The translations under genes and the position numbers were made by a program. A stretch of DNA of 64,000 nucleotides, taken from assembly GCA_029560585.1 (NCBI GenBank), contig JAKQKQ010000123.1, positions 18,128 to 82,127 of the forward strand. The letters run 5' to 3'. The notes beneath the pieces were generated by a model. That model searched no databases, was not told where the DNA came from, and worked only from the letters and a program-made list of their open reading frames with translations. Origin of the DNA: Verrucomicrobiota bacterium (lineage in GTDB: Bacteria; Verrucomicrobiota; Verrucomicrobiia; JADLBR01). Shown one piece after another: positions 1-7,864 of this stretch (position 1 is the first letter of the stretch; each line of letters starts with the position of its first letter).

Positions 1-1
1 C

Positions 2-853
2 TCCAAGGAGTACAACCTCGCGGCGCGGGAGATCGTGAGGAGCGGGAAACTGGGGAAGATCGGCCTGGTCAAGGTGTTCAACCTGAAATCCGGCAACGCC
101 TTCAAGCTGGGCGATCCGGGCACGCAGCCGCCGGGGTTCGATTGGGACCGCTGGCTGGGGCGCGCGCCGGTGCGGCCCTATCACCAGCAGATCTTCTCGG
201 GGGGCTGGCATAACTACTGGGACTTCTGCGGCGGCGACACGTGCGACGATGGCATCCACCAGATCGATCTCGCCCTGATGCTCATGGGCGACCCGGGCTT
301 CCCGACGAACGTCCGATCCATCGGCGGACGATACGCCCACAGGGGCGATGACTCCGAGGTGCCCGATGTCCAGATCAGCAACTGGGACTTCGGGTCGTTC
401 GTGATGACCTTCGAGCTCTCGGGATACCCTAAATACATGGAGAAGAGCAGCGACGCGCTGCGCCGCAAGACCCTGGTGCCCGATTGGACCCAGAACTCCA
501 CGCGCATCGAGCTCTACGGCTCGGAGCTCCTGATGATCGTGGGCCGGCACGGCGGCGGCTTCGTCGTCGAGCAGTCCAAGTCGCGCATCGTTGAGAAGAT
601 GCTCGGCGAGGCTGGCGATGCGGAGCACTACAAGAATTTCCTGGAGTGCATCAAGGGCAGGAAGAAGCCGAACGCGGACATCTCCATCGCACACGCGAGC
701 AACGTGATCGCGCACATGAGCAACATCGCGCATCGCGTCGGCAACGTGGCGCTGAAGTACGATGCCGAGAAGGTGTGCTTCGACAACGAGCGGGCCAACA
801 AGTTCATCAAGCCCGAATACCGCAAGGGCTACGAGATCCCCGAGAATGTCTGA
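2..853 (+). CDS. Gfo/Idh/MocA family oxidoreductase, C-terminal part (5-prime end outside window)
   Basis: The reading frame is open from the first bases of the window (beginning SKEYNLAAREIVRSGKLGKI), so the gene starts upstream and only about 283 residues are present. The visible part is the C-terminal alpha/beta domain of an NAD(P)-dependent sugar or cyclitol dehydrogenase. It shows the family pattern WDRWLGRAPVRPYH, then GGGDTCDDGIHQIDLA with the conserved His-Gln region, and a late helix with HASNVIAHMSNIAHRVG. The N-terminal Rossmann motif must lie outside. The stop codon overlaps the start of the next gene by 8 bases, so the two are translationally coupled. A second family member follows at 2329, a common pattern in sugar-catabolic loci of Planctomycetes and Verrucomicrobia. 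The substrate cannot be told from sequence. Confidence 0.9.
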   Translation, partial: SKEYNLAAREIVRSGKLGKIGLVKVFNLKSGNAFKLGDPGTQPPGFDWDRWLGRAPVRPYHQQIFSGGWHNYWDFCGGDTCDDGIHQIDLALMLMGDPGFPTNVRSIGGRYAHRGDDSEVPDVQISNWDFGSFVMTFELSGYPKYMEKSSDALRRKTLVPDWTQNSTRIELYGSELLMIVGRHGGGFVVEQSKSRIVEKMLGEAGDAEHYKNFLECIKGRKKPNADISIAHASNVIAHMSNIAHRVGNVALKYDAEKVCFDNERANKFIKPEYRKGYEIPENV

Positions 854-2243
854 GGCAGCGGGAAGGGGTTGGCCCAGGCAATGTGGCCGACTGCCCGCGC
901 CGCTGCCGTTGGTGGCGGCCGTCGGGTGGGCTTTGTTCACCACGGTCGCCGCACGCGCCGCGGATGATCTGGCCCTCGCGGGCGACGGCAGGACCGATGA
1001 CACCGCGGCCCTGCAACGCCTGGTGGACCGCGGTGGGCCGGTGACATTGCCGCGCGGCACCTTTCGAATCACCCGCCCCGTTACCGCGGCATTGGATCGC
1101 GTGGGCCCGCTCTCCATCGCGGGCGGCGGCACCGCCACGCTATTGATGGAGGGTCCAGGGCCGGCCCTGCACCTGATCGGCACGCACGGCGGCACGGCCG
1201 GCCCCTCCTCGTTCAAACCCGAGGTGTGGCCGCATGAGCGGACGCCGATGATCGATGGCCTGGAGATCGTCGGCCGCCATCCGCAGGCAGTCGGCATCCG
1301 CATCGAGGGCACCATGCAGGCGACGGTCACCCGGGTCACGGTGCGCGAGGCGCTGCACGGCCTGCATCTCGTGCGGCGTAACCGGAACGTGATCATCTCC
1401 GAATGCCATCTCTACAACAACCGGGAGGTCGGCCTGCTGCTCGAGGACCTCAACCTCCACCAGATCAACGTCGGCAACTGCCACATCAGCTACAACGCCG
1501 GCGGCGGGATCGTCGTCCGCAACAGCGAGATCCGAAATCTCCAGATCGGCACCTGCGACATCGAGGCCAACATGTCGCGCTCCCCGGGGGCACCCCCGGC
1601 CGCCAATATACTCATCGACACAACGAGTGGATCAGTCCGCGAAGGCGCGATCGTCGGGTGCACGCTGCAGCACACCGCGGGGGGGACCAACTCGGCCAAC
1701 ATCCGCTTCGTGGGCCGAAGCGCCGCCGAACCGCATAAGGCCGGGATCTTCCAGATAGGCCACAACGTGCTCAGCGACGTCCAGGCGAACATCCACCTGA
1801 AGCATGCCCGCGGCGTCACCATCACGGGGAATCACTTCATGGGGGCCGCCAGTCACAATCTGCTGGTCGAGGACTGCTCGAACATCCTGCTGGGCTCGAA
1901 CCTCTTCGATCGCAACCCCGACTACCCTCCGGGCAGCCGCGACGGCCTGCTCTTCTCCGGATGCGCCGATTGCACGCTCGTGGGCCTGCAGATCAACGGC
2001 ACGCTGGCGGACGGCGCCGGGCTCATCCTGCGCGACTGCCGCCGCATGAACGTCACCGGTTGCACCATCCTGAATTGCGCCAACGGTGGCGTGCTCGTGG
2101 AGAACTGCGAGCGAGTGCGCGTATCCGACTGCATCGTGGAGGACAATCGCCCCGCGGGTGGAAGGGCCGCGCCTATCCGCATCGTCGGCGGCAAGGGCAA
2201 CCAGATCGCCGACAACCTGCTCCCGGATACCGCCCCGCCATGA
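846..2243 (+). CDS. Secreted right-handed beta-helix (pectate-lyase-like) protein
   Basis: This is a 465-residue protein beginning MSEAAGRGW. It has an N-terminal export signal (LPLVAAVGWALFTTVAARA) followed by a pectate-lyase-3-like opening (DGRTDDTAALQRLVDRGG), the usual first turn of a right-handed parallel beta-helix. The body has repeated short strands with stacked Asn and Cys residues (for example ISECHLYNNREVGLLLED and GLILRDCRRMNVTGCTI), as in parallel beta-helix carbohydrate enzymes. The ATG at 846 was chosen because it overlaps the upstream stop (ATGTCTGA) and precedes the signal peptide; the frame is open further upstream but has no signal there. It probably acts on a polysaccharide in the periplasm or outside the cell. 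Whether it is a lyase, hydrolase or epimerase cannot be told. Confidence 0.8.
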   Translation: MSEAAGRGWPRQCGRLPAPLPLVAAVGWALFTTVAARAADDLALAGDGRTDDTAALQRLVDRGGPVTLPRGTFRITRPVTAALDRVGPLSIAGGGTATLLMEGPGPALHLIGTHGGTAGPSSFKPEVWPHERTPMIDGLEIVGRHPQAVGIRIEGTMQATVTRVTVREALHGLHLVRRNRNVIISECHLYNNREVGLLLEDLNLHQINVGNCHISYNAGGGIVVRNSEIRNLQIGTCDIEANMSRSPGAPPAANILIDTTSGSVREGAIVGCTLQHTAGGTNSANIRFVGRSAAEPHKAGIFQIGHNVLSDVQANIHLKHARGVTITGNHFMGAASHNLLVEDCSNILLGSNLFDRNPDYPPGSRDGLLFSGCADCTLVGLQINGTLADGAGLILRDCRRMNVTGCTILNCANGGVLVENCERVRVSDCIVEDNRPAGGRAAPIRIVGGKGNQIADNLLPDTAPP

Positions 2244-2328
2244 GCACGCACGCCCGCGCCACGATGATCACGGCACGGGCCTCGTGCAGGCGACGTTCCG
2301 TTCCAGAATCCCCAAGGAGGACCCCATC

Positions 2329-3681
2329 GTGAAACAGCCACCCGAATTGACACGCAGAGGATTCATCCGGGCCACCGCAGCGATGCTCGGCGCCCCATGC
2401 ATCCTCCCGGCATCGGCCAGCGGCACCGTCGCCCCGAGCAACCGCATCAACGTCGCGATGATCGGCACGGGCAACCAGGGCTCCCAGGATACCCGCGCGT
2501 TCCTCGCGGAGCCGGACGTCCAGGTCGTCGCCGTCTGCGACGTGAACCGCGCAAGCTACGGCTACAAGACCGACCAGCAGTTCCTCGGCCGCGAGCCAGT
2601 CCGCGCGATGGTGGAGAAGCATTACGCCGAACAGCGGCGCTCGGGGACATACCATGGCTGCGATGCCTATCGCGATTTCCGCGAGGTGCTGGCCCGCAAG
2701 GACGTGGATGTCGTGGCGATCGTCACGCCTGACCACTGGCACGCGACGATGGCGATCATGGCGGCGAGGGCCGGCAAGGATATCTATTGCGAGAAACCGC
2801 TCAGCCTGACGGTCGAGGAGGGCCGGGCGATGGCCGATGCCGTGCGCCGCCACGGCGTCGTGCTCCAAACCGGCAGCCACCACCGCTCGGCACCACGGTT
2901 GAGGTTCGTCTGCGAGCTCGTTCGAAACGGCCGCATCGGCGAATTGAAACGGATGACCGCGTATGTCCCCGGTTGGAACAAGACCGGCCCGACCGCCGCG
3001 TGGAAGCCGATGCCGGTTCCCGAGGGTTTCGACTACGACATGTGGCTCGGCCCCGCACCGTGGGAACCGTACCACAAGGACAGGTGCCTCTATAACTTCC
3101 GGTTCATCCTCGACTACTCGGGCGGACAGGTGACCAACACCGGCGCGCACTCGCTCGACCTGGCGCAATGGGCCAATGGCACCGATCACTCCGGCCCCGT
3201 CGAGGTCGAAGACGCCGGCAGCGAATTTCCCACCGACGGCCTCTTCAACGTCGCCACAAAAGTCCACTTCCGCGCCCGCTACGCCAACGGCGTCGAACTG
3301 GAATGCGCGCAGAGCGACGAGCCCATCGCCTGCCGCTTCGAGGGCACCGAGGGCTTCGTCCAAACCGGCTTCTGGACGGCCGGCTTCCTCTGCGACCCGC
3401 CATCCCTCAGGACTGCGATCATCGGTCCCAGCGACATCCACCTCGGCTCCGGCACCAACCACTTCCGCAACTTCCTCGATTGCGTCAAGAACCGCCGCGA
3501 GCCACTGGCCCCGGTCGAGGTCGGCCACCGCACCGCCACGCTCTGCCACATCGGCAACATCGCCATGCGCCTGAAGCGCAACCTGCGCTGGGACCCCACC
3601 ACAGAACGATTCACGAACGACGACCTCGCCAATCACCTGCTGGGCCGCAGCTACCGCGCACCCTGGTCGCTCGCCGGATAA
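2329..3681 (+). CDS. Tat-exported Gfo/Idh/MocA family oxidoreductase
   Basis: The product has 450 residues. The start is the GTG at 2329, preceded by a strong ribosome site (AAGGAGG at 2314-2320, 8 bases away). The N-terminus carries a twin-arginine signal (LTRRGFIRATAAM), so the folded enzyme is probably exported with its NAD(P) cofactor. The Rossmann fold follows with NVAMIGTGNQGSQD, then the family motif EKPLSLTVEEGRAM and a substrate domain with WLGPAPWEPYHKDR and GGQVTNTGAHSLDLAQWA, where the His is typical of the active site. It sits 85 bases after the beta-helix gene and probably works on the same sugar. The family includes periplasmic members that oxidise or isomerise sugars released from polymers; the specific reaction is unknown. 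Confidence 0.92.
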   Translation: MKQPPELTRRGFIRATAAMLGAPCILPASASGTVAPSNRINVAMIGTGNQGSQDTRAFLAEPDVQVVAVCDVNRASYGYKTDQQFLGREPVRAMVEKHYAEQRRSGTYHGCDAYRDFREVLARKDVDVVAIVTPDHWHATMAIMAARAGKDIYCEKPLSLTVEEGRAMADAVRRHGVVLQTGSHHRSAPRLRFVCELVRNGRIGELKRMTAYVPGWNKTGPTAAWKPMPVPEGFDYDMWLGPAPWEPYHKDRCLYNFRFILDYSGGQVTNTGAHSLDLAQWANGTDHSGPVEVEDAGSEFPTDGLFNVATKVHFRARYANGVELECAQSDEPIACRFEGTEGFVQTGFWTAGFLCDPPSLRTAIIGPSDIHLGSGTNHFRNFLDCVKNRREPLAPVEVGHRTATLCHIGNIAMRLKRNLRWDPTTERFTNDDLANHLLGRSYRAPWSLAG

Positions 3682-3805
3682 CCAGCCCCCCTCCCCACCC
3701 GGCCCCCGCGGACCGCGCCCCCTTTGGCGGCAGCCCGCACCCCGGGTCCACTTCGCGGGCCAGCCAGGCGCCCAAAAATGCGCTTGACGCGGGCCACGGT
3801 TTATA

Positions 3806-3825
3806 TAACTTACCCCATAAGGTTA
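3806..3825. promoter_or_regulatory. Candidate operator in the promoter of the Rrf2 operon
   Basis: The 20-base stretch TAACTTACCCCATAAGGTTA is a near-perfect inverted repeat (TAAC-TTA against TAACCTTA) just 15 bases upstream of the Rrf2 gene. A -35-like TTGACG lies at 3784-3789 and an AT-rich TATAAC at 3804-3809, though their spacing (14 bases) is short. The position and symmetry fit an autoregulatory Rrf2 operator, which is inference. Confidence 0.4.
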
Positions 3826-3839
3826 ATCATATTTGCGCC

Positions 3840-4241
3840 ATGAAACTCACCGCGCGAAGCGAATACGCCCTGCTGGCGCTCCTGCGACTGGCCCGCGAGA
3901 AGTCCGACGGCTACGTGACCGTCGAGACCATCGCGAGGGCGCAGCGGATCCCGCCCAAGTTTCTCGAACAACTGCTGCTCGCGCTGAAGCGCGCCAAATA
4001 CGTTCGCAGCCAGAAGGGCCAGGGCGGGGGCTACCGCCTCGCCCAGCCCGCGAAGTCAATCTCCCTGGCGCAGGTCATCCGGCTCTTCGACGGCGCCCTC
4101 GCCCCAACGGACTCCGTCAGCGAATACTTCTATGAGCCAACGCCGATCGAAAAGGAGAAGGGTCTCGTGAAGGTGTTCCGGCAAATCCGGAATTTCGTGT
4201 CCGACACGCTGGAGGGGACGACGCTCGCCGACGTCATGTGA
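3840..4241 (+). CDS. Rrf2 family transcriptional regulator without cysteines
   Basis: This 133-residue protein begins MKLTARSEYALLALLRLA, the hallmark start of the Rrf2 winged-helix domain. It continues with the helix-turn-helix (VETIARAQRIPPKFLEQLL), the wing (VRSQKGQGGGYRLAQPAKSISL) and the dimerisation helix. IscR-type members bind an Fe-S cluster through three Cys near residue 100; this protein has no Cys at all, so it cannot ligate a cluster that way and may sense another signal, as CymR does. It is the first gene of a five-gene operon ending in a cysteine desulfurase and an Fe-S protein, and it probably regulates that operon. The frame is open upstream, but only this ATG gives the conserved N-terminus. 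Confidence 0.9.
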   Translation: MKLTARSEYALLALLRLAREKSDGYVTVETIARAQRIPPKFLEQLLLALKRAKYVRSQKGQGGGYRLAQPAKSISLAQVIRLFDGALAPTDSVSEYFYEPTPIEKEKGLVKVFRQIRNFVSDTLEGTTLADVM

Positions 4242-4289
4242 TCTTTTGCCGCATTATATGACTAAGCCGATGGGATAGGAGATGTACAC

Positions 4290-5075
4290 ATGATAAAGAC
4301 GATAACGATACTGGGCGGACACGGCCGCGACGGCCAAAGGGAGCCGGTCGAACAGATCGAGCTGAAGATGGGTGACGTGGCGAGCATCGTTGGGCCCACG
4401 GGCTCTGGAAAGACCACGCTGATCAACGACATCGAACTATTCGCCAATGCGAACACGCCGACGGGTCGCCGCATCCTGATCAACGGCCAGGTCGCGCCCG
4501 CAGAATACCGCGACAATCCGGCCCGCAACCCGATCGCGCTGATAACCCAGCACACGACATTCCTCGCGGACCTTCCTGTGAACGAATTCCTGACGACGCA
4601 CGCGAGGATCCGGACGACCGACCACAGCCAGGTCGACGCGCTGGTGGGCAAGGCTCTCTCTTTCGCAAACCAGCTCACGGGCGAACCGATCCTGGTGCAC
4701 AGCCGCATGACGGAGCTCTCCGGCGGGCAGACGCGCGCCCTGCTCATCGCCGACGCGACGATCATCTGCAACACGCCGATCGTCCTCCTGGACGAGGTCG
4801 AGAACGCGGGCATCCACCGCACCCGCGCGCTGGAGCTGCTTCGCCAGTACCAAAAGATCTTCATCTTCGTGACGCACGACCCCCGCATCGCCCTTCTGTC
4901 CGATTACAGGATCGTGATCGGCGGTGGCTCCATGACTCAGGTCCTCCACACCGACGAGCACGAGCGCGCCTGCTCCGTTCGCGTCAGCAGGCTCGATGAC
5001 CTGCTGTCGGGCCTGCGCGACCGGATTCGCATCGGCGGGCGCCTGACCGCGGAGATGATGGAGGAGTTCTCTTGA
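4290..5075 (+). CDS. Soluble ABC-type ATPase of a putative metallocluster operon
   Basis: This is a 261-residue ABC ATPase with all nucleotide-binding motifs: Walker A (GPTGSGKTTL), Q-loop (ITQHT), signature (ELSGGQTRAL), Walker B with catalytic Glu (PIVLLDEVE) and H-loop (FVTHD). No membrane permease or substrate-binding protein is encoded nearby, so it is more like SufC-type or other soluble ABC ATPases than a transporter subunit. A good ribosome site (AGGAGA) precedes the ATG. Its end overlaps the next gene by 4 bases (ATGA-type), and the partners are a G3E-like GTPase, a NifS-like desulfurase and an Fe-S protein. The inferred role is ATP-driven assembly or delivery of a metal-sulfur centre. 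The exact job is unknown. Confidence 0.85.
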   Translation: MIKTITILGGHGRDGQREPVEQIELKMGDVASIVGPTGSGKTTLINDIELFANANTPTGRRILINGQVAPAEYRDNPARNPIALITQHTTFLADLPVNEFLTTHARIRTTDHSQVDALVGKALSFANQLTGEPILVHSRMTELSGGQTRALLIADATIICNTPIVLLDEVENAGIHRTRALELLRQYQKIFIFVTHDPRIALLSDYRIVIGGGSMTQVLHTDEHERACSVRVSRLDDLLSGLRDRIRIGGRLTAEMMEEFS

Positions 5076-5773
5076 AACTGGTCATCTGCGCGGGGCCGGC
5101 CACCACCGGCAAAACATCGGTCCTCCGGCACATGATCCGGAAATTGATCGACGCCGGCGATCGCGTGGTCTTCCTGAAGATCGATGTCCAATACGCCGAG
5201 GAGGACGAGCAATTCGCCCGGGAGTTTGGGATCCCGACGAAAAAGGTCTATTCGGGCGAACTCTGTCCCGATCACTGCAACGTGATGGTGCTGGGCGACG
5301 CGCTCCAGTGGGCCAACAGGACCGGCAGCACCGCGCTGGTGGTGGAAACCGCGGGCCTCTGCCTGCGCTGTTCCCCCTATGTGGACACCGGGCTCGGGAT
5401 GATCGTGCTCGAGGCCACGAGCGGAATGAACCTCCCCCTGAAGGTTGGGCCGATGCTATCGCTGGCCGATGTCGCGGTGGTGACCAAGATCGACCGCGTC
5501 TCCCAGGCGGAGCGCGAGGTCTTCCGCGCTCGGATCCAGGATGTCGCACCCTCGGTGCGCATCCGCGAGGTCAATGCCCTCCACGGGATCGGCATCGACC
5601 CGCTGGTGGACATGGTCCGCTCCTCCCCGGACGCGGCGGGCCGCATGCTGCTTCGGGGCAATCCCCCGGTCGGCACGTGCACCATCTGCGTCGGTAAAAA
5701 GGAAGTTGGGTGGCAGTCGCATTTCGGTGTCGTCCGCCCGCTGGAGAATCAGGTGTTCTACCGGGGCGAATAG
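5072..5773 (+). CDS. G3E-like (CobW/HypB/UreG-type) GTPase with three cysteine pairs
   Basis: This 233-residue P-loop GTPase has Walker A GPATTGKTSV, an acidic switch region (FLKIDVQYAEEDEQ) and the base-specificity motif TKID (a variant of NKxD). This suggests the metallochaperone GTPase family that inserts Ni, Co or Zn (HypB, UreG, CobW) or matures related centres. It carries three Cys pairs: C65/C69 (ELCPDHC), C97/C100 (ETAGLCLRCSPY) and C203/C206 (GTCTICVG). These could bind a metal or an Fe-S cluster shared at a dimer interface. The gene overlaps the ABC ATPase by 4 bases and lies 2 bases before the desulfurase, so expression is tightly coupled. No known hydrogenase, urease or CODH gene is present in the window to name a target. 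Confidence 0.82.
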   Translation: MKLVICAGPATTGKTSVLRHMIRKLIDAGDRVVFLKIDVQYAEEDEQFAREFGIPTKKVYSGELCPDHCNVMVLGDALQWANRTGSTALVVETAGLCLRCSPYVDTGLGMIVLEATSGMNLPLKVGPMLSLADVAVVTKIDRVSQAEREVFRARIQDVAPSVRIREVNALHGIGIDPLVDMVRSSPDAAGRMLLRGNPPVGTCTICVGKKEVGWQSHFGVVRPLENQVFYRGE

Positions 5774-5775
5774 CC

Positions 5776-6957
5776 ATGGCCTTGCGGATCTATATGGACC
5801 ATGCGGCCACCACGCCCGTGGACCCGCGCGTCGCTTCGGCGATGGAGCCGTACCTGCGGGCCGAGTTTGGCAACGCATCCAGCCTGCACGAACCCGGCAG
5901 GAGGGCACGCGCCGCCGTTGAGGAGGCGCGGGAGCGGGTGGCCGCCCTGATAAGTGCGTCACCGGACGAGATCGTCTTCACGGCGAGCGGCACCGAGTCC
6001 AACAACATGGCGCTGGCTGGCACCGCCGATGCCTCGGGTTTATCGGGCGCCCGCATCATAACCAGCGCGATCGAACACCCGTCCGTCCTAGAGACGGCGC
6101 GCCACCTTTCGCGGCGCGGGACGATGGTCACGAGCCTGCCCGTAAATGACGAGGGGCTCGTGGATCCGGCCGCGCTGTTGGCGGCGCTGCGCCCGGAAGT
6201 GCGCCTGATCTCGATCATGGCGGCCAACAACGTTGTCGGAACCATTCAGTTCTTGACCGAATTGGCCCAAATGGCCCGCGAGTCCGGCGTCCTGTTTCAC
6301 ACGGACGCGGTGCAGGCGGCAGGCAAGATCCCCCTGAACGTGCGGGAGACGCCCGTCGATCTGATGTCGATTTCCGCCCACAAGCTCCACGGGCCGAAGG
6401 GCGTCGGCGCACTGTACGTCCGCAGGGGCGCAAGGATCGAACCCCTGATTCGCGGCGGCGGCCAGGAGCGCGGGCTGCGTTCCGCCACGGAAAATGTCGC
6501 CGGGATCGTGGGCTTCGGTTGCGCGGCCGAGCTGGCGCGTACCACGATGGCCGCCGAAAACGTCAAGCTTGTCGCGCTGCGCGACCGCATCATCGGGGCG
6601 GTGATCGAGCGAGTCCCGGGCACCAACCTGATCGGCCATCCGACCCGGCGTCTCCCGGGGCACATCTGCCTTGGGTTTCACGGCCTGGAGGGCGAGGCCA
6701 TCAAGCTTCTGCTGGAGTTGGACGAGGCGGGAATCGCCATATCGTCGGGCAGTGCCTGCAGCGCGCACCACGCGGGCGAACCGTCGCACGTTCTGCTGGC
6801 GATGGGCTTCGACCCGGTCTGCGCGCGCGGCTCGCTCAGAATCACATTGGGCCGATTCAACACCCACAAGGAAGTCGATCGACTTCTGAAGATTCTACCC
6901 AACGCCGTGGCCTCCCTGCGTCCAGGGATGACGCGTTGCGCCACGACAAAGCCATGA
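5776..6957 (+). CDS. NifS/IscS-like cysteine desulfurase
   Basis: The 393-residue, PLP-dependent class V aminotransferase fold begins MALRIYMDHAATTPVDPRV. The PLP lysine is in SAHKLHGPKG (about K203), the cofactor His/Asp lie in FHTDAVQAAGK, and the sulfur-accepting Cys is in the loop SSGSACSAHHAGEPSH (about C328). This is the NifS/IscS (group I) layout with a flexible Cys loop, so it should release sulfur from cysteine as persulfide for cluster building. The ATG at 5776, two bases after the preceding stop, fits the family start; an upstream in-frame start would run into the GTPase gene. No IscU/NifU-type scaffold follows. The scaffold may be the Fe-S protein encoded next or may lie elsewhere. 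Confidence 0.93.
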   Translation: MALRIYMDHAATTPVDPRVASAMEPYLRAEFGNASSLHEPGRRARAAVEEARERVAALISASPDEIVFTASGTESNNMALAGTADASGLSGARIITSAIEHPSVLETARHLSRRGTMVTSLPVNDEGLVDPAALLAALRPEVRLISIMAANNVVGTIQFLTELAQMARESGVLFHTDAVQAAGKIPLNVRETPVDLMSISAHKLHGPKGVGALYVRRGARIEPLIRGGGQERGLRSATENVAGIVGFGCAAELARTTMAAENVKLVALRDRIIGAVIERVPGTNLIGHPTRRLPGHICLGFHGLEGEAIKLLLELDEAGIAISSGSACSAHHAGEPSHVLLAMGFDPVCARGSLRITLGRFNTHKEVDRLLKILPNAVASLRPGMTRCATTKP

Positions 6958-6972
6958 AGAAAGGGAATCGAA

Positions 6973-7710
6973 ATGACAACGACTGCAAATGAACTGCCGG
7001 GACTCGATTGCGGGGTCTGCGGATTCAGAACCTGCGCGGAGATGGCCGTGCGACTGGAGACCGAACCCCAGATGCTGAAGCGATGCATCCATCTTTCATC
7101 AAACCGGATCACGGGATCCGAAAACGCGGTGGCGGTCGCGCCGACGCGACCGATCTCGGATGCGCCCTGTGATCCCGCGTCGTGCGGCCCATCTGCCTGC
7201 GCGGCGTGCGGCGCGGCAGGTCCCGGGGCGCACGAGTCCCCGCAGTGGCGCGATAGCCTCGGGCGCGAGTTCGATTTCTACCTCGAACATTTTCCCGAAG
7301 AGCCCGGACCACGCGAAATCATCCTCCCGCACAATCCCCTCATCACGCGCGAGATGGATGTGCGGGTGGGCGATGTCCTGATCGGGCGGCCTCTCGGCAT
7401 GTCCTGCGGTTGCCCCATCACGCATTGCGGCATCGCGATGAATGTCGATCCGCGCACGGGCGTCATCGTTTGGTGCGTGACGGGTCCCCTCCAGCCCCGG
7501 CAGCAGGGCTACAAGGACCTCGGCTACTACATCGCCGAGGGATACGAGGGCCTGGCCACGCACCCCCGCTCCGAGATCAAGATCGGCATGCGGTACTATT
7601 TCCAGCCCCGCATGTGCATGCTACAGTGGCGGCACAGCGGGCTCGTGAATTTCGTCAACCGGTCAAACGAGGGCCTGCAAATCCGCGTCGAGGGCCTTTG
7701 GATCGGTTAG
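6973..7710 (+). CDS. Fe-S protein with N-terminal 4Fe-4S (FeS) domain and conserved Cys-rich C-terminal domain
   Basis: The product has 245 residues. The N-terminus LDCGVCGFRTC...KRC (C13, C16, C21, C38) matches the 4Fe-4S FeS domain found in RnfB and the corrinoid Fe-S subunit of CODH/acetyl-CoA synthase. A Cys-rich linker (C66, C71, C76, C79) follows. The C-terminal domain, about residues 95-245, contains a second cluster-like motif, MSCGCPITHCG (C145, C147, C152), a Cys at VWCVTGP and one at PRMCMLQW. I do not recognise a characterised function for this C-terminal domain. As the last gene of the Rrf2-ABC-GTPase-desulfurase operon it may be the scaffold, carrier or final target of the cluster. 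The start at 6973 sits 15 bases after the previous stop. Confidence 0.8.
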   Translation: MTTTANELPGLDCGVCGFRTCAEMAVRLETEPQMLKRCIHLSSNRITGSENAVAVAPTRPISDAPCDPASCGPSACAACGAAGPGAHESPQWRDSLGREFDFYLEHFPEEPGPREIILPHNPLITREMDVRVGDVLIGRPLGMSCGCPITHCGIAMNVDPRTGVIVWCVTGPLQPRQQGYKDLGYYIAEGYEGLATHPRSEIKIGMRYYFQPRMCMLQWRHSGLVNFVNRSNEGLQIRVEGLWIG

Positions 7711-7864
7711 ACCGCAGTCGCCTTCGGATTCCGCGCGAGAATGGCGGGAGGGCGGCAGCGGCGGGCGCGATCGAGCCTTCTGCGCACGTTCGCCCCAAGC
7801 GAGAGCACGGGCTCAACCGCCGTCATTGACCGCATCGCCCTGCCACCCTTATAACACCCCACCG

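Noticed and set aside
2173..3636. Open frame of 487 codons on the minus strand
   Set aside because: Shadow of the oxidoreductase gene; composition typical of antisense high-GC frames.
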